64,000 nucleotides of DNA from Rubripirellula tenax (GTDB lineage Bacteria; Planctomycetota; Planctomycetia; Pirellulales; Pirellulaceae). The notes beneath the pieces are model-generated. The model was given only the letters and a program-made list of their open reading frames with translations. It searched no databases and was not told where the DNA came from. The position numbers and the translations under genes were made by a program. The stretch spans positions 845,768 through 909,767 of the forward strand of contig NZ_SJPW01000002.1 in the NCBI RefSeq assembly GCF_007860125.1. The letters are read 5' to 3'. Of this stretch, positions 48,980-58,990 are shown one piece after another (position 1 is the first letter of the stretch; each line of letters starts with the position of its first letter).

Positions 48980-49924
48980 CTATGTGAAGTGCCCCTCGAA
49001 GATCGTGTCTTCGCGATTCAGTCGCGACCAATCGAAGGTCTTTTCGCCAGGCAAGAGGTCGACGCTTTCGGCGGCCCATCGGACGATTGTCTCAGGTGCA
49101 ATGCCTTGTTCGCGATAGTGGCTCAATCGCGTGTCGCCGTGACGTTTGGCTAGTCGCCGGCCGTCGTCGCCGCGGACCAGTGGCACGTGGGCGAACCGGG
49201 GCGGGGTTGTGCCCAGGGCTTCATAAATTTCGAGTTGGCGGAACGTGCTGGCCACCAAGTCGTTGCCTCGGACGACTTCGGTGATTCCCATCGCCGCATC
49301 ATCGACGACAACCGCCAATTGGTACGACGGGGCGCCGTTTTTTTGAGTGACCGCAAAATCCCCCAGCGAGGTTTGGGGCACGCATGATTGGGGACCTATC
49401 ACAAGGTCGTCGAAACCGATCGATCGATCGCCGGACCGAAAACGCCAACAGAACTGTCCGGCCGGCGGGATTGCGTCACCGTGTCGCCATCGCGAACACG
49501 TGCCAGGGTAGATCGCGCCCTCGTGTTCAAAGTGAGGCGCAGAACCGGCGTCGTCGATGTCTTTTCGGGTACAAACGCACGGGTAAACCCTTTCAGCAAC
49601 GATCAATCGGTCGAGCGCCGATCGATACAGTTCCAATCGCTCGGTTTGGACATAGGGTGCATGGGGACCGCCGACGTCGGGGCCTTCGTCCCACGTGATT
49701 CCTAACCAGGCCAGGTCGTCGATGGCTTGCTGGGACGCCCAGGGCTTCACTCGCGGCGAGTCGACGTCCTCGATGCGCAGCACCATGCGTGCGTCCGATG
49801 CCATCGCGGACCAGTGGGCGATCAAGTAAGTTCGCGCGTTGCCCAGATGCTGGGCACCGGTCGGCGAGGGAGCCAGTCGGGATGTGGTCAGTGTGTCTCG
49901 AATCACGGTGTCTTTGGTTTCCAT
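48980..49924 (-). CDS. gluQ: Glutamyl-Q tRNA(Asp) synthetase
   Basis: A 314-residue class I synthetase paralogue with only the catalytic half of GluRS. The ATG at 49924 lies within the end of the upstream multiheme gene (22-base overlap). The HIGH-like motif is in RLAPSPTGAQHLGNARTYL (about 16-34). The VLRIEDVDSPRV loop, zinc ligands C-V-C-T-R and a later Y-P-G-T-C, and the KMSKS-like RRLAKRHGDT are present. There is no anticodon-binding domain. It attaches glutamate to queuosine in tRNA(Asp). The overlap suggests translational coupling to the cytochrome gene, but no functional link is known. Confidence 0.92.
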   Translation of the reverse strand: METKDTVIRDTLTTSRLAPSPTGAQHLGNARTYLIAHWSAMASDARMVLRIEDVDSPRVKPWASQQAIDDLAWLGITWDEGPDVGGPHAPYVQTERLELYRSALDRLIVAERVYPCVCTRKDIDDAGSAPHFEHEGAIYPGTCSRWRHGDAIPPAGQFCWRFRSGDRSIGFDDLVIGPQSCVPQTSLGDFAVTQKNGAPSYQLAVVVDDAAMGITEVVRGNDLVASTFRQLEIYEALGTTPPRFAHVPLVRGDDGRRLAKRHGDTRLSHYREQGIAPETIVRWAAESVDLLPGEKTFDWSRLNREDTIFEGHFT

Positions 49925-52365
49925 CGCCGGTATCCCAGTCCACCGACCACAGCGGCACCAACCAACACGCCGCCGAGCGCCAACAGGACTTGCGCCCACG
50001 CACTGGAAAGCACGATCTTGTTGACCAAGCCGTCGTGTTGATCGGTCGACTTGGGCATTTGGCCGGTGAATTCAGCCACGTGGTGCAAAAAACTGACGGC
50101 TAGCGAAGCTTTCGGGATCTCTTTATGGCACGCGATGCACGTTCCTTCGCGTCGAATGTGATCCATTTCTTCTTTGTTGAATGCTCGCGACAACTTGAAG
50201 TGGTGACCGACCGTTCCGATTTGGTTTCCTTCCTCGTCAACGATCTGGGACCAATCATTGGCCAAGTTTTCGATCGGCTCCATTTGGGGCTGAGTCTTCT
50301 GCGGCAAGATCTTTCCGTCGACGGTTTCCAAATCAACCGTGTGCTGTTCGTCCCATGGCCGTGTCGAACCGATACCCAATCCGATTGCTTTGTCCGATGC
50401 GTGACAGGACTCGCAAGACCGCGCGTCCTTCGTCGTGGTGTGCGGCTGAGTCGGGCTCATGTCGATCGCCAATTGGCCTTCGTCGCCGCCCCCTTCGGTG
50501 CCCGGTTCGGTCATGAAGATGTGGTTCAACAATATCGGTTTTCCGTCTTGGCCGATCAGCGTCACTGACGGCTGGCATCCAGGCGCCAGCGGTGTCACGC
50601 GGCCTTCGCCATTGATGCCCAACATCGGTTCTTCCCAGCGAAGATACGAACGTTGTTCGGTGATCTTTCCGGGAATGATCGTGTCATAGCCCGTTTCACC
50701 GCGATCGGCCGCATGTGCTTCGTCCATGTGCTTGCGACCGGCGGCGACCCAGTCAAAGTTCTCTTTCGAGTCCTGGCACTCGGGACACTTGTCCTTTTGC
50801 GAATAGTCGATTTTGACGTGGCACCCATAACACTGGGGCGTCCAACTGCTGTGGCACGTGTAGCATTCCATTCGGTCCAAGTGCTTGGAGACGCCCATCA
50901 TGGAAACCATTCCGCGTTCGCTGATTTTTTTCTCTTCGACCAACTTCTTAAGCGGCTTCATCGGGATGTCTTTGCCGGCCGCCGTGTGCACGATGATTTC
51001 GTCGCCTACCCGAACCACGTTCTCGTAAGGATTCCCGCGAGCGGTAAGCAACAGCCCGTCGCGAATGGCAACCGGCGAACCCTGTTGCGTATGCGGCAAC
51101 GCCTCCGTCGCGGTTCCCCGCGGTTGCCCTTGGGCGGGATCCATCGCGAACTCGTCCATGTAACCGAGCGGCAACTCCCACGGATACATTTCGGGCGTGC
51201 CGTGACAATCGCTGCACTCGATTTGGACCGACGCCAAGTTGGCGGCGGCCAGGAAGCCGTCGCCGTGAACGTCCAGCGATGTGTGACAGTCTTGGCACGT
51301 CATGCCCTTTTGGTAGTGGACGTCCTGCTCCATCGCGATGTAGTGCTTGGTGTGCAGTGCCGGTTGATCACCACCATCAGCCGCAAATGGCGCGTGATAG
51401 GGCGATTCCATCAAGCCTTGAAACGATACACCGATCCGCTTGCCACGGTCATGGCACGTCGTGCAAGTTTCGACGGGAATGCCCGAGTACGTTTCGTCAT
51501 GAACGGTTACTTTTGCTTCCCGCGTCCCTTGGATCGAATGCACCAACATGTGTCCGGTTTGGTCATGTGGAACCGAGGGGTCCGCGCCTTCATAGAAGCC
51601 TTCGTTGCCGTAAGGCACGTGACACGACGAGCAACCCATGCCTCGGAAATCACCGCGTTCTTGGCGTCCCTTTACCGCGTGGTGGCATCGTTGACATTCT
51701 TGACGAATGTAGGTGAAAGCCGCGAGCGTCGGATCGTCATTCAATCGATCCAGTTCGTCGAGCCCGACAGCGTCGGGAAGTGGTTCATGTTTGGAAACAA
51801 AGACGTCGGGTTCAAGTTCGGTCAACCGTTCCATGTAGGCGCGATACGCATCGGTCCCAAGTCTTGCACCCGGATCGTCGGGGTTCGCGACGGCGTAGTT
51901 GGCCCAGCGGTGGTTGTAGCCGGTCAGCGAACCGAATGCCCAGCACACACCCTGGATCTTGCCGGCTTCGGTCATCATCAGACTTTGCCACTGAACTCGC
52001 ACCTGCGTCGGGTGGCATTGGCCGCATGTTTGTTCGTTGATCCAGGGGCTGCCGGGATCGGGATAAAACGACTCGCCGGCGAATTCGCCGTGGGCGACAT
52101 CCTTGTCGATTCGCTCGTTCGGATCGCCACGGTGGCAAACCACACATCCGGCCGGGTCGCCCATCGTCGGACCGAGCTCCATGATCTGCTTCATCATGCC
52201 CGAATCGGCTTCACGGATCAGTTCGATGTCGCCGTGACAGGACATGCATCCCGACGCGGCAGCATCGGGGAAGTGGTCGACCAATTTGTCGGCTGCAAAC
52301 AGGACGCTTGGAACAACCGTGGCGATCACGGCGACCAAAAACGAGCGAATCAGGACAAGAGACAT
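49903..52365 (-). CDS. Membrane-anchored dodecaheme cytochrome c
   Basis: An 820-residue protein with an export segment (residues 4-24, ending VLFAA). Twelve CxxCH sites are visible in order: CMSCH (40-44), CVVCH (74-78), CGQCH (114-118), CQRCH, CSSCH, CTTCH, CQDCH, CSDCH, CYTCH, CYGCH, CESCH and CIACH. A thirteenth position, CPECQ, between the tenth and eleventh, has lost its heme histidine. A C-terminal membrane helix (VLLALGGVLVGAAVVGGLGY) ends in a basic tail. The short heme-heme spacings resemble octaheme/multiheme reductase and NrfB-like families; the enzyme activity or respiratory partner is not clear. Upstream are ThuA and xylulokinase genes; downstream, gluQ overlaps by 22 bases. Confidence 0.9.
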   Translation of the reverse strand: MSLVLIRSFLVAVIATVVPSVLFAADKLVDHFPDAAASGCMSCHGDIELIREADSGMMKQIMELGPTMGDPAGCVVCHRGDPNERIDKDVAHGEFAGESFYPDPGSPWINEQTCGQCHPTQVRVQWQSLMMTEAGKIQGVCWAFGSLTGYNHRWANYAVANPDDPGARLGTDAYRAYMERLTELEPDVFVSKHEPLPDAVGLDELDRLNDDPTLAAFTYIRQECQRCHHAVKGRQERGDFRGMGCSSCHVPYGNEGFYEGADPSVPHDQTGHMLVHSIQGTREAKVTVHDETYSGIPVETCTTCHDRGKRIGVSFQGLMESPYHAPFAADGGDQPALHTKHYIAMEQDVHYQKGMTCQDCHTSLDVHGDGFLAAANLASVQIECSDCHGTPEMYPWELPLGYMDEFAMDPAQGQPRGTATEALPHTQQGSPVAIRDGLLLTARGNPYENVVRVGDEIIVHTAAGKDIPMKPLKKLVEEKKISERGMVSMMGVSKHLDRMECYTCHSSWTPQCYGCHVKIDYSQKDKCPECQDSKENFDWVAAGRKHMDEAHAADRGETGYDTIIPGKITEQRSYLRWEEPMLGINGEGRVTPLAPGCQPSVTLIGQDGKPILLNHIFMTEPGTEGGGDEGQLAIDMSPTQPHTTTKDARSCESCHASDKAIGLGIGSTRPWDEQHTVDLETVDGKILPQKTQPQMEPIENLANDWSQIVDEEGNQIGTVGHHFKLSRAFNKEEMDHIRREGTCIACHKEIPKASLAVSFLHHVAEFTGQMPKSTDQHDGLVNKIVLSSAWAQVLLALGGVLVGAAVVGGLGYRRWKPKTP

Positions 52366-52527
52366 TACGACCTGTGCGGGTCAGCGGCGAAAGACCGCGG
52401 ATTGTACCACACACCCGAAGAATGGCCCCACGACGTTTCATCAGGACGTTTCATCGCGGGGCCGAAATGGTGCTGCGTTCCCAAGTGGATTACTACCCCA
52501 TTTCGAACGCAACACAGACTTCCAACG

Positions 52528-53502
52528 CTATTGCAACTGGAACTGACGCGTTTTCACTTCCGTTGCGGTCGGGAAGTCATCGGGAGCTTGCGTCAGCGTG
52601 ACGTCGCCGCTTGCCGCCCACTCGGTGCCACGAACCAACGTTGTGATGAAACCGACACACTCCATCGAACCGTCATTGTCGCCCATCGGCGTGTGGAAAA
52701 TCCGCCCCTTGCCGTAGTCGATCGTGATCAACATCGGCTCGTGACGATCGGTGCCTTTGTATTTGGGATCGGCATAGGCGGTCGCCAGGATCGACATATT
52801 GTTGGCCGGTCCACGAAGCTGCTGATACAGTTCGTCCTTGGCGTGCATCCAAGCTCGCGGCAACCCCTTGGTGATCGGGTGATCGGGATCGCGAATGACG
52901 ATTTGATATTCGTGTTGCGGACCATGGTTGCCACCCGAGCCAACGGATTCATCGCGAATCACTTTGCCCGCGTCGTCAACGTAAACATAGGGTCCCGATT
53001 TTTCGTTGCGGCCGTCCCAACCGCCTAGTCCGATCATCTGGTTGAATGCGTCCCAATCGCCGAACGAGTTGTCGGCGGCGTGAACGATCACCATGCCGCC
53101 GCCACCTTTGACGTACGCTTCCAAAGCAGCTTGTGTTTCTTTCGGCCACGGAGCAGCCTTCCATCCGAAGTTGCTGAGCACGACGTCATAGTCGGCGAAG
53201 TTCGGTTTGAAATCAGGATCACTTTTCGGCTCAGCCAAGTCCTCATACGCCTTTCCATCGCTGAGGGGGAACTTCTCCAGCAAATCGCCGCCCTTCCAGG
53301 TGTACTTCGTCCGCAAAACATCGACGGAGAACCGGCCGCTGTCTTCTAGAAATTCTTTCATCATGATTGTGGTCTTCGGCCACATCACGTGATTGTTTTG
53401 GCCATCGATGATCAGGCACTTCAGTTTGTCGTCGGCCGGAGCATTGCCGGCAAATGACGCCATACCCGCCAGAAGAATCAACAGCGTGAGGATCGTTTTC
53501 AT
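52528..53502 (-). CDS. Secreted ThuA-domain protein
   Basis: A 324-residue protein with a signal peptide (MKTILTLLILLAGMASFAGNAPA). The ThuA fold, a class I amidotransferase-like Rossmann domain, is shown by LIIDGQNNHVMW, YDVVLSNFGWKAAPWP, AYVKGGGGMVIVHAADNSFGDWDAFNQMIGLGGWDGR, the HEYQIVIRDPDHPITKGLP block, and GRIFHTPMGDND. ThuA-like proteins occur with sugar oxidation genes in planctomycetes, and the original ThuA was tied to trehalose 3-oxidation. The gene follows xylulokinase by 48 bases and precedes the multiheme protein. The precise reaction is unknown. Confidence 0.88.
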   Translation of the reverse strand: MKTILTLLILLAGMASFAGNAPADDKLKCLIIDGQNNHVMWPKTTIMMKEFLEDSGRFSVDVLRTKYTWKGGDLLEKFPLSDGKAYEDLAEPKSDPDFKPNFADYDVVLSNFGWKAAPWPKETQAALEAYVKGGGGMVIVHAADNSFGDWDAFNQMIGLGGWDGRNEKSGPYVYVDDAGKVIRDESVGSGGNHGPQHEYQIVIRDPDHPITKGLPRAWMHAKDELYQQLRGPANNMSILATAYADPKYKGTDRHEPMLITIDYGKGRIFHTPMGDNDGSMECVGFITTLVRGTEWAASGDVTLTQAPDDFPTATEVKTRQFQLQ

Positions 53503-53550
53503 AAGTTGTGTTTTTAAGGTTGGAGAAGTTGGGGGAAAAAATGAAACAGA

Positions 53551-55077
53551 CTAGGAAGCTTGGTACTTCGCCAGTTGGGCCATCGATTCTTTCAGGTTGC
53601 CGTAAAGATCACGATAGATGGGGAACAGTTGGTCGTATTTTTTTGCGGCCGCTTTGTCGACTGCGGTTTCATCTGCCACTTTAATCGTAGCCGAACACGC
53701 TTGCTCGATCGACTTGTAAGCGCCATCGCCGACCGCCGCCAACAGGGCGACTCCGAATGCCGGCCCCTGCTCGACGACCAGCGTTGTGACCTTCTTTCCG
53801 AATACGTCGGACTGCATTTGACGCCACATCGGGTTCTTGCTGCCGCCGCCCGACGCGCGGACTTGCTTCACCGGAACACCCATCGACGTGATGATTTCGA
53901 GACTGTCGCGGAGTGCGAACGTGATACCCTCCATCACCGCGCGCGTCATGTGACCGCGCGTGTGGGTCAAGTTCATGCCCACGAAACTGCCTCGGGCGTT
54001 GGGGTCCGCGTGCGGAGTGCGTTCGCCATTCAGATACGGCAGGAACAAAACCCCATCCGAACCTGCGGCCACCTTCGCCGCTTCGGCCGTGGCCGCTTCG
54101 TAGCGTTTCGCATCGGCGACGCCGGTCAATCCACGGATGACGGAATCCACCCACCATTGCAATGATCCGCCGCTGGTCAAGTTGACACCCATCATGTGCC
54201 ACTTGCCGTTGACCGCATGACAGAACGTGTGCAAACGCCCGTCCGCGTCATATTGCGGCTGGTCGCTGTGGACAAACATTACTCCGCTAGTGCCGATCGA
54301 AGTACTCAGCACGCCGCTCTTGACGACTCCGTTACCCACCGCGCCGGCCGCACAATCGCCCGCGCCGCCGACAACTTTGCAATCGGTCGTTAGGCCTAGC
54401 AATTTTGCTGCTTCGGCGGTTAGCGTGCCGGTGACTTCGTCGCTTTCGACCACGCGCGGCAACAGCCCCGCGTCGAGGCCAAGCTTGCTGATCAACTTCG
54501 TCGACCACTTTCGCTTGACCACGTCTAAGAACAGCGTTCCACTGGCATCGCTGACTTCCGTCACGTAGTCACCGATCAAACGACGGCGGATGTCGTCTTT
54601 GGGCAGCAAGACTTTGGCGAGCTTGTCAAAGTTGCGTTTCTCATTTTCACGCAGCCACAAAACCTTTGGCGCTTGAAATCCGGTCAACGCCGGGTTGGCG
54701 ACCATCTTGATCAATGCTTTTCGACCACCGGCGGCGGAAGTGATTTCGTCGCACTGGGCAGCCGTTCGTTGATCGTTCCAAAGCAGCGCGTTCCGAATCA
54801 CTTTGTCGTTCTTATCCAAGAAGACGCTACCGTGCATTTGGCCGCTCAACCCGATCGCCTTCACGTCGGCGGGTTTTACCTTGCCAGATTTCATCACCGA
54901 CCGAACGGTTTTGACTGTGGCGTTCCACCAATCTTCGGGATCTTGTTCGGTCCAACCGGGCTTGGGCTGGTGCAACGGGTATTCCGCGTTCGCTTCAGCA
55001 ATAACAGCGCCAGTTTCGTCGATCAAAAGAGTCTTGGTTCCGCTGGTTCCGATGTCGATGCCTAGGTAGTAGCTCAT
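53551..55077 (-). CDS. xylB: Xylulokinase
   Basis: A 508-residue FGGY-family kinase from the ATG at 55077 (the frame extends upstream without family sequence). It shows YLGIDIGTSGTKTLLID at the N-terminus, LSGQMHGSVFLD, LLWNDQRTAAQC, GAGDCAAGAVGNGVV, SIGTSGVMF, FLPYLNGERTPHADPNARGSF and the ATP-binding RASGGGSKNPMWRQMQSDVFG. It phosphorylates xylulose to xylulose 5-phosphate with ATP. The adjoining ThuA-like gene and the divergent solute-binding protein suggest sugar uptake and use; no xylA is present in the window. Confidence 0.93.
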   Translation of the reverse strand: MSYYLGIDIGTSGTKTLLIDETGAVIAEANAEYPLHQPKPGWTEQDPEDWWNATVKTVRSVMKSGKVKPADVKAIGLSGQMHGSVFLDKNDKVIRNALLWNDQRTAAQCDEITSAAGGRKALIKMVANPALTGFQAPKVLWLRENEKRNFDKLAKVLLPKDDIRRRLIGDYVTEVSDASGTLFLDVVKRKWSTKLISKLGLDAGLLPRVVESDEVTGTLTAEAAKLLGLTTDCKVVGGAGDCAAGAVGNGVVKSGVLSTSIGTSGVMFVHSDQPQYDADGRLHTFCHAVNGKWHMMGVNLTSGGSLQWWVDSVIRGLTGVADAKRYEAATAEAAKVAAGSDGVLFLPYLNGERTPHADPNARGSFVGMNLTHTRGHMTRAVMEGITFALRDSLEIITSMGVPVKQVRASGGGSKNPMWRQMQSDVFGKKVTTLVVEQGPAFGVALLAAVGDGAYKSIEQACSATIKVADETAVDKAAAKKYDQLFPIYRDLYGNLKESMAQLAKYQAS

Positions 55078-55244
55078 GGTCTGCTTGATTGGTGAAGACA
55101 AATGGTCGTGGGAAAGTTCTTGCGGCAGTCGTCGATGCCCGTCATGTGAACCGAGCGGTAATATAATGCGTATCAGGAGCCAGTGCTGCATCGACTCCTA
55201 TCGATCTGCTTCGATCGTTTTTGACCCGTCCCGAGCGAGCCAAC

Positions 55245-56561
55245 GTGTCCGTCCATCGTATTTCCATCAACCGCCGACAAGCTATCGTTCGATCGGCCTC
55301 TGCCTTGGCAGGGGTGGGAGTCATCGGATGCAATCGTCCAACTGCTGCACCCACCGCCGCCATCGATGCCCGAAACGACGTGCCACTTCGGATCACCTGG
55401 GTTGGCAATCAAGAAGACGCCGACGCGATCGTTCGCGGCTGGGCATCGGTAAGCGAACAGGCCATCACGGTGGATGTTATTCCGCTGGATCGAAACGACC
55501 TGCAGCCGTTATCGGATCTTTTGCCGACCCTATCGAAATCCAATGACGTGATCGCGGTGCCCTCTATGCTGGTCGCCGAACTGGTCGCCAACGAGTCGAT
55601 TGCACCACTGACGGGCGATGACATTGATTCCCTGTGCGGTGAACTTCAGCCAGCGGTTCGAAGCGGCTTGTCGCGATACGGCGCCGACACCTATGGCATA
55701 CCGATCACGACTCCGCTGCCCGCTTTGATGCTGGGTCCGTCGGAAAAGTCCGGCGGCGAAACCACGACAACCTGGAAACAGTACGACCAGAACGTGCGTG
55801 ACCGTTGGAACGGAAAAGCGGCTGAACCGATCGCGGACGGATGGGCTGCCGCCATGTTTCTGTGGCGAGCCTCGTCGGCGAAAGGCGGCTGGCTGTTCAG
55901 TCGCGAAACTTTCGCCCCTTTGATCGATGGCGATGACTACGTCGCCGCGTTGTCGCTGATGAATGAAACGGTTTCTCGATACGAGAAGCCGCTTCGGAAC
56001 GCGTCACAGGTCTGGACCGGACTTTGCGACGGCTCGCTGCTTGCGGGAATCGGGTTTCCCACCGAATCGGTGCAAACGGACAACGAAATCAAGATCTGCG
56101 ATCTGCCTTTTGGCGAATCCTCAGGCGAGTCCACGTCCAAACAGCAACTGTTTGATCCGCTTAGCACCATCGTCGCCATTTCAACGAACTGTCGACAAAC
56201 GGCTGCTTCGAAAACGTTCCTTGCTTGGATCAGTGGTGGCGAAGGCAGCCAATCGGTGCGGCAAAAAATCAGTCCGACGGCAGCAGTCCGCGATACCGAT
56301 AGCTCGGTCCGAACCAGCGAATATTCTTCCTGGTTAGAAACAAAGCTGCAGTCGCCCGTGACGCTACCGGCCATGCAAGTGATCGCAGCGCCGCAATACT
56401 ACGATGCACTCAATACGCAGGTGATACGGTGCCTCGACGGCAAGTCATCGGCCCCGGAGGCGTTGGGCGAAGTAGCCCAGCAATGGAAAGTGATCACCGA
56501 GAGCATCGGCACCGACATCCAACTACGAGCCTGGCGACGAGCGTACGGGATGCGGGCCTGA
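55245..56561 (+). CDS. Tat-type lipoprotein, extracellular solute-binding protein
   Basis: A 438-residue protein; the GTG at 55245 follows a GAG and sits 15 codons ahead of the twin-arginine, while a TTG at 55221 is possible. The export signal INRRQAIVRSASALAGVGVIGCN has the double arginine and a lipobox with Cys at about 27. The rest has the family-1-like pattern of a periplasmic sugar-binding protein: LRITWVGNQEDADAIVRGW, VIAVPSMLVAELVANESIAPL, YGADTYGIPITTPLPALML, and KTFLAWISGGEGSQSV. It probably delivers a solute, perhaps a sugar, to an ABC importer. No permease gene is adjacent. It diverges from xylB, so the two may be regulated together. Confidence 0.8.
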   Translation: MSVHRISINRRQAIVRSASALAGVGVIGCNRPTAAPTAAIDARNDVPLRITWVGNQEDADAIVRGWASVSEQAITVDVIPLDRNDLQPLSDLLPTLSKSNDVIAVPSMLVAELVANESIAPLTGDDIDSLCGELQPAVRSGLSRYGADTYGIPITTPLPALMLGPSEKSGGETTTTWKQYDQNVRDRWNGKAAEPIADGWAAAMFLWRASSAKGGWLFSRETFAPLIDGDDYVAALSLMNETVSRYEKPLRNASQVWTGLCDGSLLAGIGFPTESVQTDNEIKICDLPFGESSGESTSKQQLFDPLSTIVAISTNCRQTAASKTFLAWISGGEGSQSVRQKISPTAAVRDTDSSVRTSEYSSWLETKLQSPVTLPAMQVIAAPQYYDALNTQVIRCLDGKSSAPEALGEVAQQWKVITESIGTDIQLRAWRRAYGMRA

Positions 56562-56695
56562 GCACCCATCATACTGCGCATCATGATGCCCGACCGAAAG
56601 AGTTGCCCGACGTTGAGAATGCCAATGGGCCAGTGACTCGCTCGTTCGAGAAAAATTACCAGTCGGGCTTCGCCATCCGGAGGATGATGACTACG

Positions 56696-56740
56696 AAAAA
56701 ACCACGCCAACTTTTCCAACTGGCGTGGTCTTTCTGTTTT
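56696..56740 (-). terminator. Terminator hairpin between the solute-binding gene and rplQ
   Basis: ACCACGCCA (56701-56709) and TGGCGTGGT (56721-56729) form a perfect 9-bp stem with an 11-base loop. Five A residues precede it, read as U after the stem on the minus strand. This ends the ribosomal/rpoA operon, 30 bases beyond the rplQ stop. On the plus strand the tail CTTTCTGTTTT gives a weaker U-run, so it may also serve the convergent solute-binding gene. Confidence 0.8.
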
Positions 56741-56759
56741 CACATCCGCGGGCTAGATA

Positions 56760-57365
56760 TTACTCTTCGCTGCCTGCGGCTACGGCTTCTTCGGCTGGTG
56801 CGTCACTTTCGAACGAGGGCCGTTCGGCGGTTCGCTTGACACGGTCATTCTTGCCGACGAATTCCAGAATGGCTCGCTCGCCATTATCACCCAAACGCGG
56901 CGTGGCCAAGCGGACGATACGCGTGTATCCACCCGGTCGGTCAACGAAACGCGGTGCAACGGTGTCGAACAGGATTTTTGCAGCTTCTTTATCGCCGATC
57001 AATTGAATGACACGTCGACGTGCGGCAACAACAGGTGCGCGAGCAGCTGCCCACTTCGACCACTGGTCGCTCGTACGCCACTTCTTCCAAGCGTCGCTTC
57101 CACGTTCCGCCGAAGATTCAAACTTCGTGGCTTCTTCCGCGGACTGCATGGATTTCTTGGCAATGGTGATGCACTTTTCGACCAAGGGGCGAACTTCCTT
57201 GGCTTTGTGCAAAGTGGTCGTGATACGGCCGGCAACCTTGGGCGCATTGTCGTCGTACGTCGCATCGCGTTCTGTCAAAAACAGCGCGCTGGCGAGGTTC
57301 TTCAGCAAAGCTTTACGGTGGCTCGGGCTTCGACCGAGCGTGCGGCCTCGTCGTCGGTGACGCAT
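56760..57365 (-). CDS. rplQ: Ribosomal protein bL17
   Basis: A 201-residue bL17, the large-subunit protein near the exit tunnel. The N-terminus MRHRRRGRTLGRSPSHRKALLKNLASALF is diagnostic, and the C-terminal part YTRIVRLATPRLGDNGERAILEFV is conserved. Bacterial bL17 usually has about 120 residues. Here an insertion of about 40 residues between KKSMQSAEEATKF and VVAARRRVIQLI (rich in W, K, S) and an acidic tail (TAERPSFESDAPAEEAVAAGSEE) lengthen it. It ends the operon after rpoA. Confidence 0.95.
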   Translation of the reverse strand: MRHRRRGRTLGRSPSHRKALLKNLASALFLTERDATYDDNAPKVAGRITTTLHKAKEVRPLVEKCITIAKKSMQSAEEATKFESSAERGSDAWKKWRTSDQWSKWAAARAPVVAARRRVIQLIGDKEAAKILFDTVAPRFVDRPGGYTRIVRLATPRLGDNGERAILEFVGKNDRVKRTAERPSFESDAPAEEAVAAGSEE

Positions 57366-57459
57366 GGCGAAATGTCCGTCAAAAAGTATTCAAAGGTGGT
57401 GGAAAAGGGGCGGCGCTTCGTTAGCAACGCCCCGTTGTATTCTTAAAACAGGCAGCATC

Positions 57460-58455
57460 TTAAAACAGCGGTGCGTTCGGCACTCGCATGCCCAAGTGCA
57501 AACCGTATTGAGCAAGCTTCTCGCGAGTCTCGTTCAACGTTGTGTCGCCGAAGTTGCGAACTTCAAGCAGGCTGTCTTCTGTACGTTGCACCAAGTCGCG
57601 AACGGTGCGAATGTTCTCGCTTTCCAAGCAATTGTTCGCACGCACCGACAAACGCAAATCGCCGAGCGTCATGTTCAACTTGGCTTCCAATTGAGCCTCC
57701 GGCGAACCGGCGCCACCACGAGCGGCCGAGAAAATGCTCGGACCAAGTTCGCGGTATTGGACGAATGGGTTGAGGTGCTTACGAAGAATCTTCGCAGCTT
57801 CGACCAGCGCCAACTCAGGGCTGACTGAACCATCGGACCAGATTTCGAGGTTCAACTTGTCGTAGTTCGTCTTTTGACCGACGCGAGTTTCTTCGACTTC
57901 GTAGCGCACGCGAGTGATCGGGCTGAAAACCGCATCGATGGGAATGATTCCGATCTCGTGGTCGACGGCGCTGTGCTCGGTGCTGGACACGTAACCACGA
58001 CCGTTCTCGACAACCATTTCCATCATGAATGGAACATCGTCGGTCAGCGTCGCGATGACGTGATCTTTGTTGATGATTTCGACGTCCGAGTCGGTTTGCA
58101 CGTCGGCGCCGGTGATGACGCCGGCCTTGTTGGCTTCGACAGTGATGACGCGCGTCGCTTCACTGTGGTTGCGAACGACCAGGCTCTTCACATTCAGAAC
58201 GATTTGAGTGACGTCTTCAACGACACCCGGAATCGATGTGAATTCGTGCTGGGCGCCGCGAATCTTGATCTGCGTCACGGCGCTGCCCATCAAGCTGCTA
58301 AGCAGAACTCGACGGAGGCTGTTTCCGACGCTCGAGCCGAAGCCACGTTCGAAGGGTTCAGCAACAAACTTGCCGTAGGACGATGTCAGGGTATCACGGT
58401 CAACTTCCAGTGCGGAGGGAAGTTCCATGCCACGCCAACGGATATGCATTGTCAT
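57460..58455 (-). CDS. rpoA: RNA polymerase alpha subunit
   Basis: A 331-residue protein; the ATG at 58455 follows GAGGT, and another ATG is two codons later. The N-terminal domain (about 1-235) has [28 protein letters not shown], the dimerisation region, and [23 protein letters not shown]. The C-terminal domain (about 262-320) shows [46 protein letters not shown], which binds UP-element DNA and activators. It assembles beta and beta-prime. It lies in the usual ribosomal cluster, after rpsK and before rplQ. Confidence 0.98.
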   Translation of the reverse strand: MTMHIRWRGMELPSALEVDRDTLTSSYGKFVAEPFERGFGSSVGNSLRRVLLSSLMGSAVTQIKIRGAQHEFTSIPGVVEDVTQIVLNVKSLVVRNHSEATRVITVEANKAGVITGADVQTDSDVEIINKDHVIATLTDDVPFMMEMVVENGRGYVSSTEHSAVDHEIGIIPIDAVFSPITRVRYEVEETRVGQKTNYDKLNLEIWSDGSVSPELALVEAAKILRKHLNPFVQYRELGPSIFSAARGGAGSPEAQLEAKLNMTLGDLRLSVRANNCLESENIRTVRDLVQRTEDSLLEVRNFGDTTLNETREKLAQYGLHLGMRVPNAPLF

Positions 58456-58606
58456 GTGACCTCAGTTCTGTGGGACCAGATGTGAGAGAGGATTGCTTAA
58501 AAAGGGACTCGAGCGGCCGAGTGGATCGTGCGGGCGATCCGAGGCCACCGAGTCTTGATGAACGACTGCCAAAAACGGGACTTCCGAAATCGGAAGCAAA
58601 CGATTC

Positions 58607-58990
58607 CTAGACGCGTCGTTTCTTGCGTGGGCGACATCCGTTGTGCGGGATGGGCGTCACTTCTTCGATCAACTTGACGTTCAAGCCGGCCGCTTGCAGA
58701 GACGTGATCGCGCTTTCGCGACCCGATCCGGGACCCTTCACCTTCACTTCGACATCACGCATGCCAAACTTGGTTGCCTTTTCAGCCGCCTGTTGAGCGG
58801 CGCACTGGCCGGCAAATGGCGTGCTTTTGCGGCTTCCCTTGAACCCACTCGTGCCGGCACTTGCCCAACAAAGCGTGTCGCCCTTCGGGTCCGTGATGGT
58901 CACAGTCGTGTTGTTGAATGTCGCGTGAATGTGCGCGACACCACTGGTGACGTTGCGGCGAACGCGTTTCTTTTTGTTGGTCTTTGCCAC
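58607..58990 (-). CDS. rpsK: Ribosomal protein uS11
   Basis: A 127-residue protein from a GTG start. [47 protein letters not shown] and the C-terminal [16 protein letters not shown] are diagnostic. It helps shape the mRNA platform of the 30S subunit. It lies between rpsM and rpoA with a gap of about 150 bases on each side. The rpsD gene usual between rpsK and rpoA is missing here. Confidence 0.98.
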   Translation of the reverse strand: MAKTNKKKRVRRNVTSGVAHIHATFNNTTVTITDPKGDTLCWASAGTSGFKGSRKSTPFAGQCAAQQAAEKATKFGMRDVEVKVKGPGSGRESAITSLQAAGLNVKLIEEVTPIPHNGCRPRKKRRV

